DNA of 15,978 bases, taken from contig CAJULX010000037.1 of the NCBI GenBank assembly GCA_910587245.1, forward strand, positions 1-15,978. The letters are read 5' to 3'. The notes under the pieces were generated by a model, which worked only from the letters and a program-made list of their open reading frames with translations, made no database searches and had not been told where the DNA came from. The number at the start of each line of letters is the position of its first letter. Position 1 is the stretch's first letter. Below, piece after piece: positions 15,327-15,978 of this stretch. The translations under genes and the position numbers were made by a program. The DNA comes from Candidatus Gastranaerophilales bacterium (GTDB taxonomy: Bacteria > Cyanobacteriota > Vampirovibrionia > Gastranaerophilales > Gastranaerophilaceae).

Positions 15327-15978
15327 AAGGTTTTTAGCCCTTTCTTTATAAATCTTTTTACAATTTCATGCGGGCGGGTAACGGCGGAACCGATTACAAC
15401 CGCAAACGCACCCCGTTCAAAGGCTTTTGTTACATGTTCCGGTGTCCAGATACGCCCTTCAAGAATTACGGGACAATTTACATTTTTAACAATCTCAGAA
15501 AGCAGCTTATAATCAGGCTCTTCTAGGTTTTTTCCGAGGGAGAAATTTATTGCAATACTTTCTTTCGTATATCCGCTTAATGTGGTTGAAATTATGTCAC
15601 AGCCTAAGCTTGCAGCATTTTTTGCCTCATCATATGTTGAAATATCCGCCATGGCTAATTTTCCGAAAGAATGAATAAAATCAATAATTTCAGACAATTT
15701 TTCACCCGAAGGTCTTTGCCGCATTGTGCCGTCAAATGCCACAACATCAGCACCCGCTTGAATTACAGCCTCACAATCCGCGCAGGACGGGGTTATATAT
15801 ACTAATTCTTCAAAATTTTCAGGAATAATTTTCGGTTTTGTAATTCCTATTATGGGAATTTTAGTGTCAAATTTCCGCACGTTTTTTATATCTCTTTCTC
15901 CTGCTAACCTTAGAGCAGAGGCACCTCCGGACATTACCGATTTTACCATTGCAATCATAACATTTTCATCATACAATG
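15323..15978 (-). CDS. nanE: N-acylglucosamine-6-phosphate 2-epimerase NanE, 5' end cut by window
   Basis: NanE is a TIM-barrel enzyme that epimerises ManNAc-6-P to GlcNAc-6-P in sialic acid and ManNAc catabolism. The visible 217 residues match the family throughout: I-I-G-I-T-K with the proposed catalytic Lys (residue 47 of the fragment), F-D-G-T, the signature T-T-L-S-G-Y-T, L-E-G-R-I-W-T-P with the catalytic Glu (residue 173), and G-S-A-V-T-R-P near the end. The frame stays open to the window edge. The in-frame TTG at 15976 is not the true start, because the family's N-terminal strand (G-L-I-V-S-C-Q) is missing, so roughly 20 residues lie beyond the window. The stop overlaps the start of the ROK kinase by four bases. 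Confidence 0.92.
   Translation of the reverse strand, partial: LYDENVMIAMVKSVMSGGASALRLAGERDIKNVRKFDTKIPIIGITKPKIIPENFEELVYITPSCADCEAVIQAGADVVAFDGTMRQRPSGEKLSEIIDFIHSFGKLAMADISTYDEAKNAASLGCDIISTTLSGYTKESIAINFSLGKNLEEPDYKLLSEIVKNVNCPVILEGRIWTPEHVTKAFERGAFAVVIGSAVTRPHEIVKRFIKKGLKTL

Noticed and set aside
1..15978. CRISPR array, insertion sequence, prophage or RNA genes
   Set aside because: Reading both strands I saw no regularly spaced repeats, no terminal inverted repeats with a transposase, no phage genes and no tRNA- or rRNA-like segments.

Overview
AT-rich bacterial DNA with tightly packed genes: nine or ten protein genes in five transcription units, with no rRNA, tRNA, transposase, phage gene or CRISPR array visible. 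The best guess for the host is an uncultured gut bacterium, possibly a Gastranaerophilales (Melainabacteria) member. That guess rests on the AT-rich coding, the sialic-acid/ManNAc genes and the odd Asn/Gln-rich N-terminal leaders with an F-x-G motif. It is an inference from general impression, not a database result.

Layout. Bases 1-279 hold no gene. A short plus-strand gene (280-942) encodes a secreted protein with two SH3-like segments and ends at a bidirectional hairpin terminator (947-978). On the other side of this terminator, a long minus-strand cluster runs from 11133 down to 994. It encodes, in transcription order, a 413-aa membrane protein, a 914-aa membrane protein, a 624-aa GH13 (alpha-amylase family) enzyme and a 1396-aa GH13-like enzyme. 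The first three genes overlap each other by 1 and 14 bases. The fourth follows after 102 bases and has its own plausible promoter. A divergent control region (11134-11316) separates this cluster from a plus-strand pair: an 820-aa P-loop NTPase with a TPR-rich C-terminal half, overlapping by 8 bases with rsmG (16S rRNA m7G527 methyltransferase). The right end is a minus-strand pair, a nanE fragment cut by the window edge and a ROK-family sugar kinase (probably nanK), overlapping by ATGA.

How the parts work together. NanE and the ROK kinase would convert ManNAc to ManNAc-6-P and then to GlcNAc-6-P. The four-gene minus-strand cluster is the least explained part. It joins two alpha-glucan-type enzymes, both with an intact catalytic triad and neither with a signal peptide, to two membrane proteins that look like distant paralogs. 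This may be a membrane-associated alpha-glucan system that has not been described; the function is inferred from domain content and gene order only.

Expression signals differ by strand. The long minus-strand genes mostly have clear Shine-Dalgarno sites. The two plus-strand units begin with a -10 box exactly 7 bases before the ATG and no Shine-Dalgarno site, the pattern of leaderless mRNAs.
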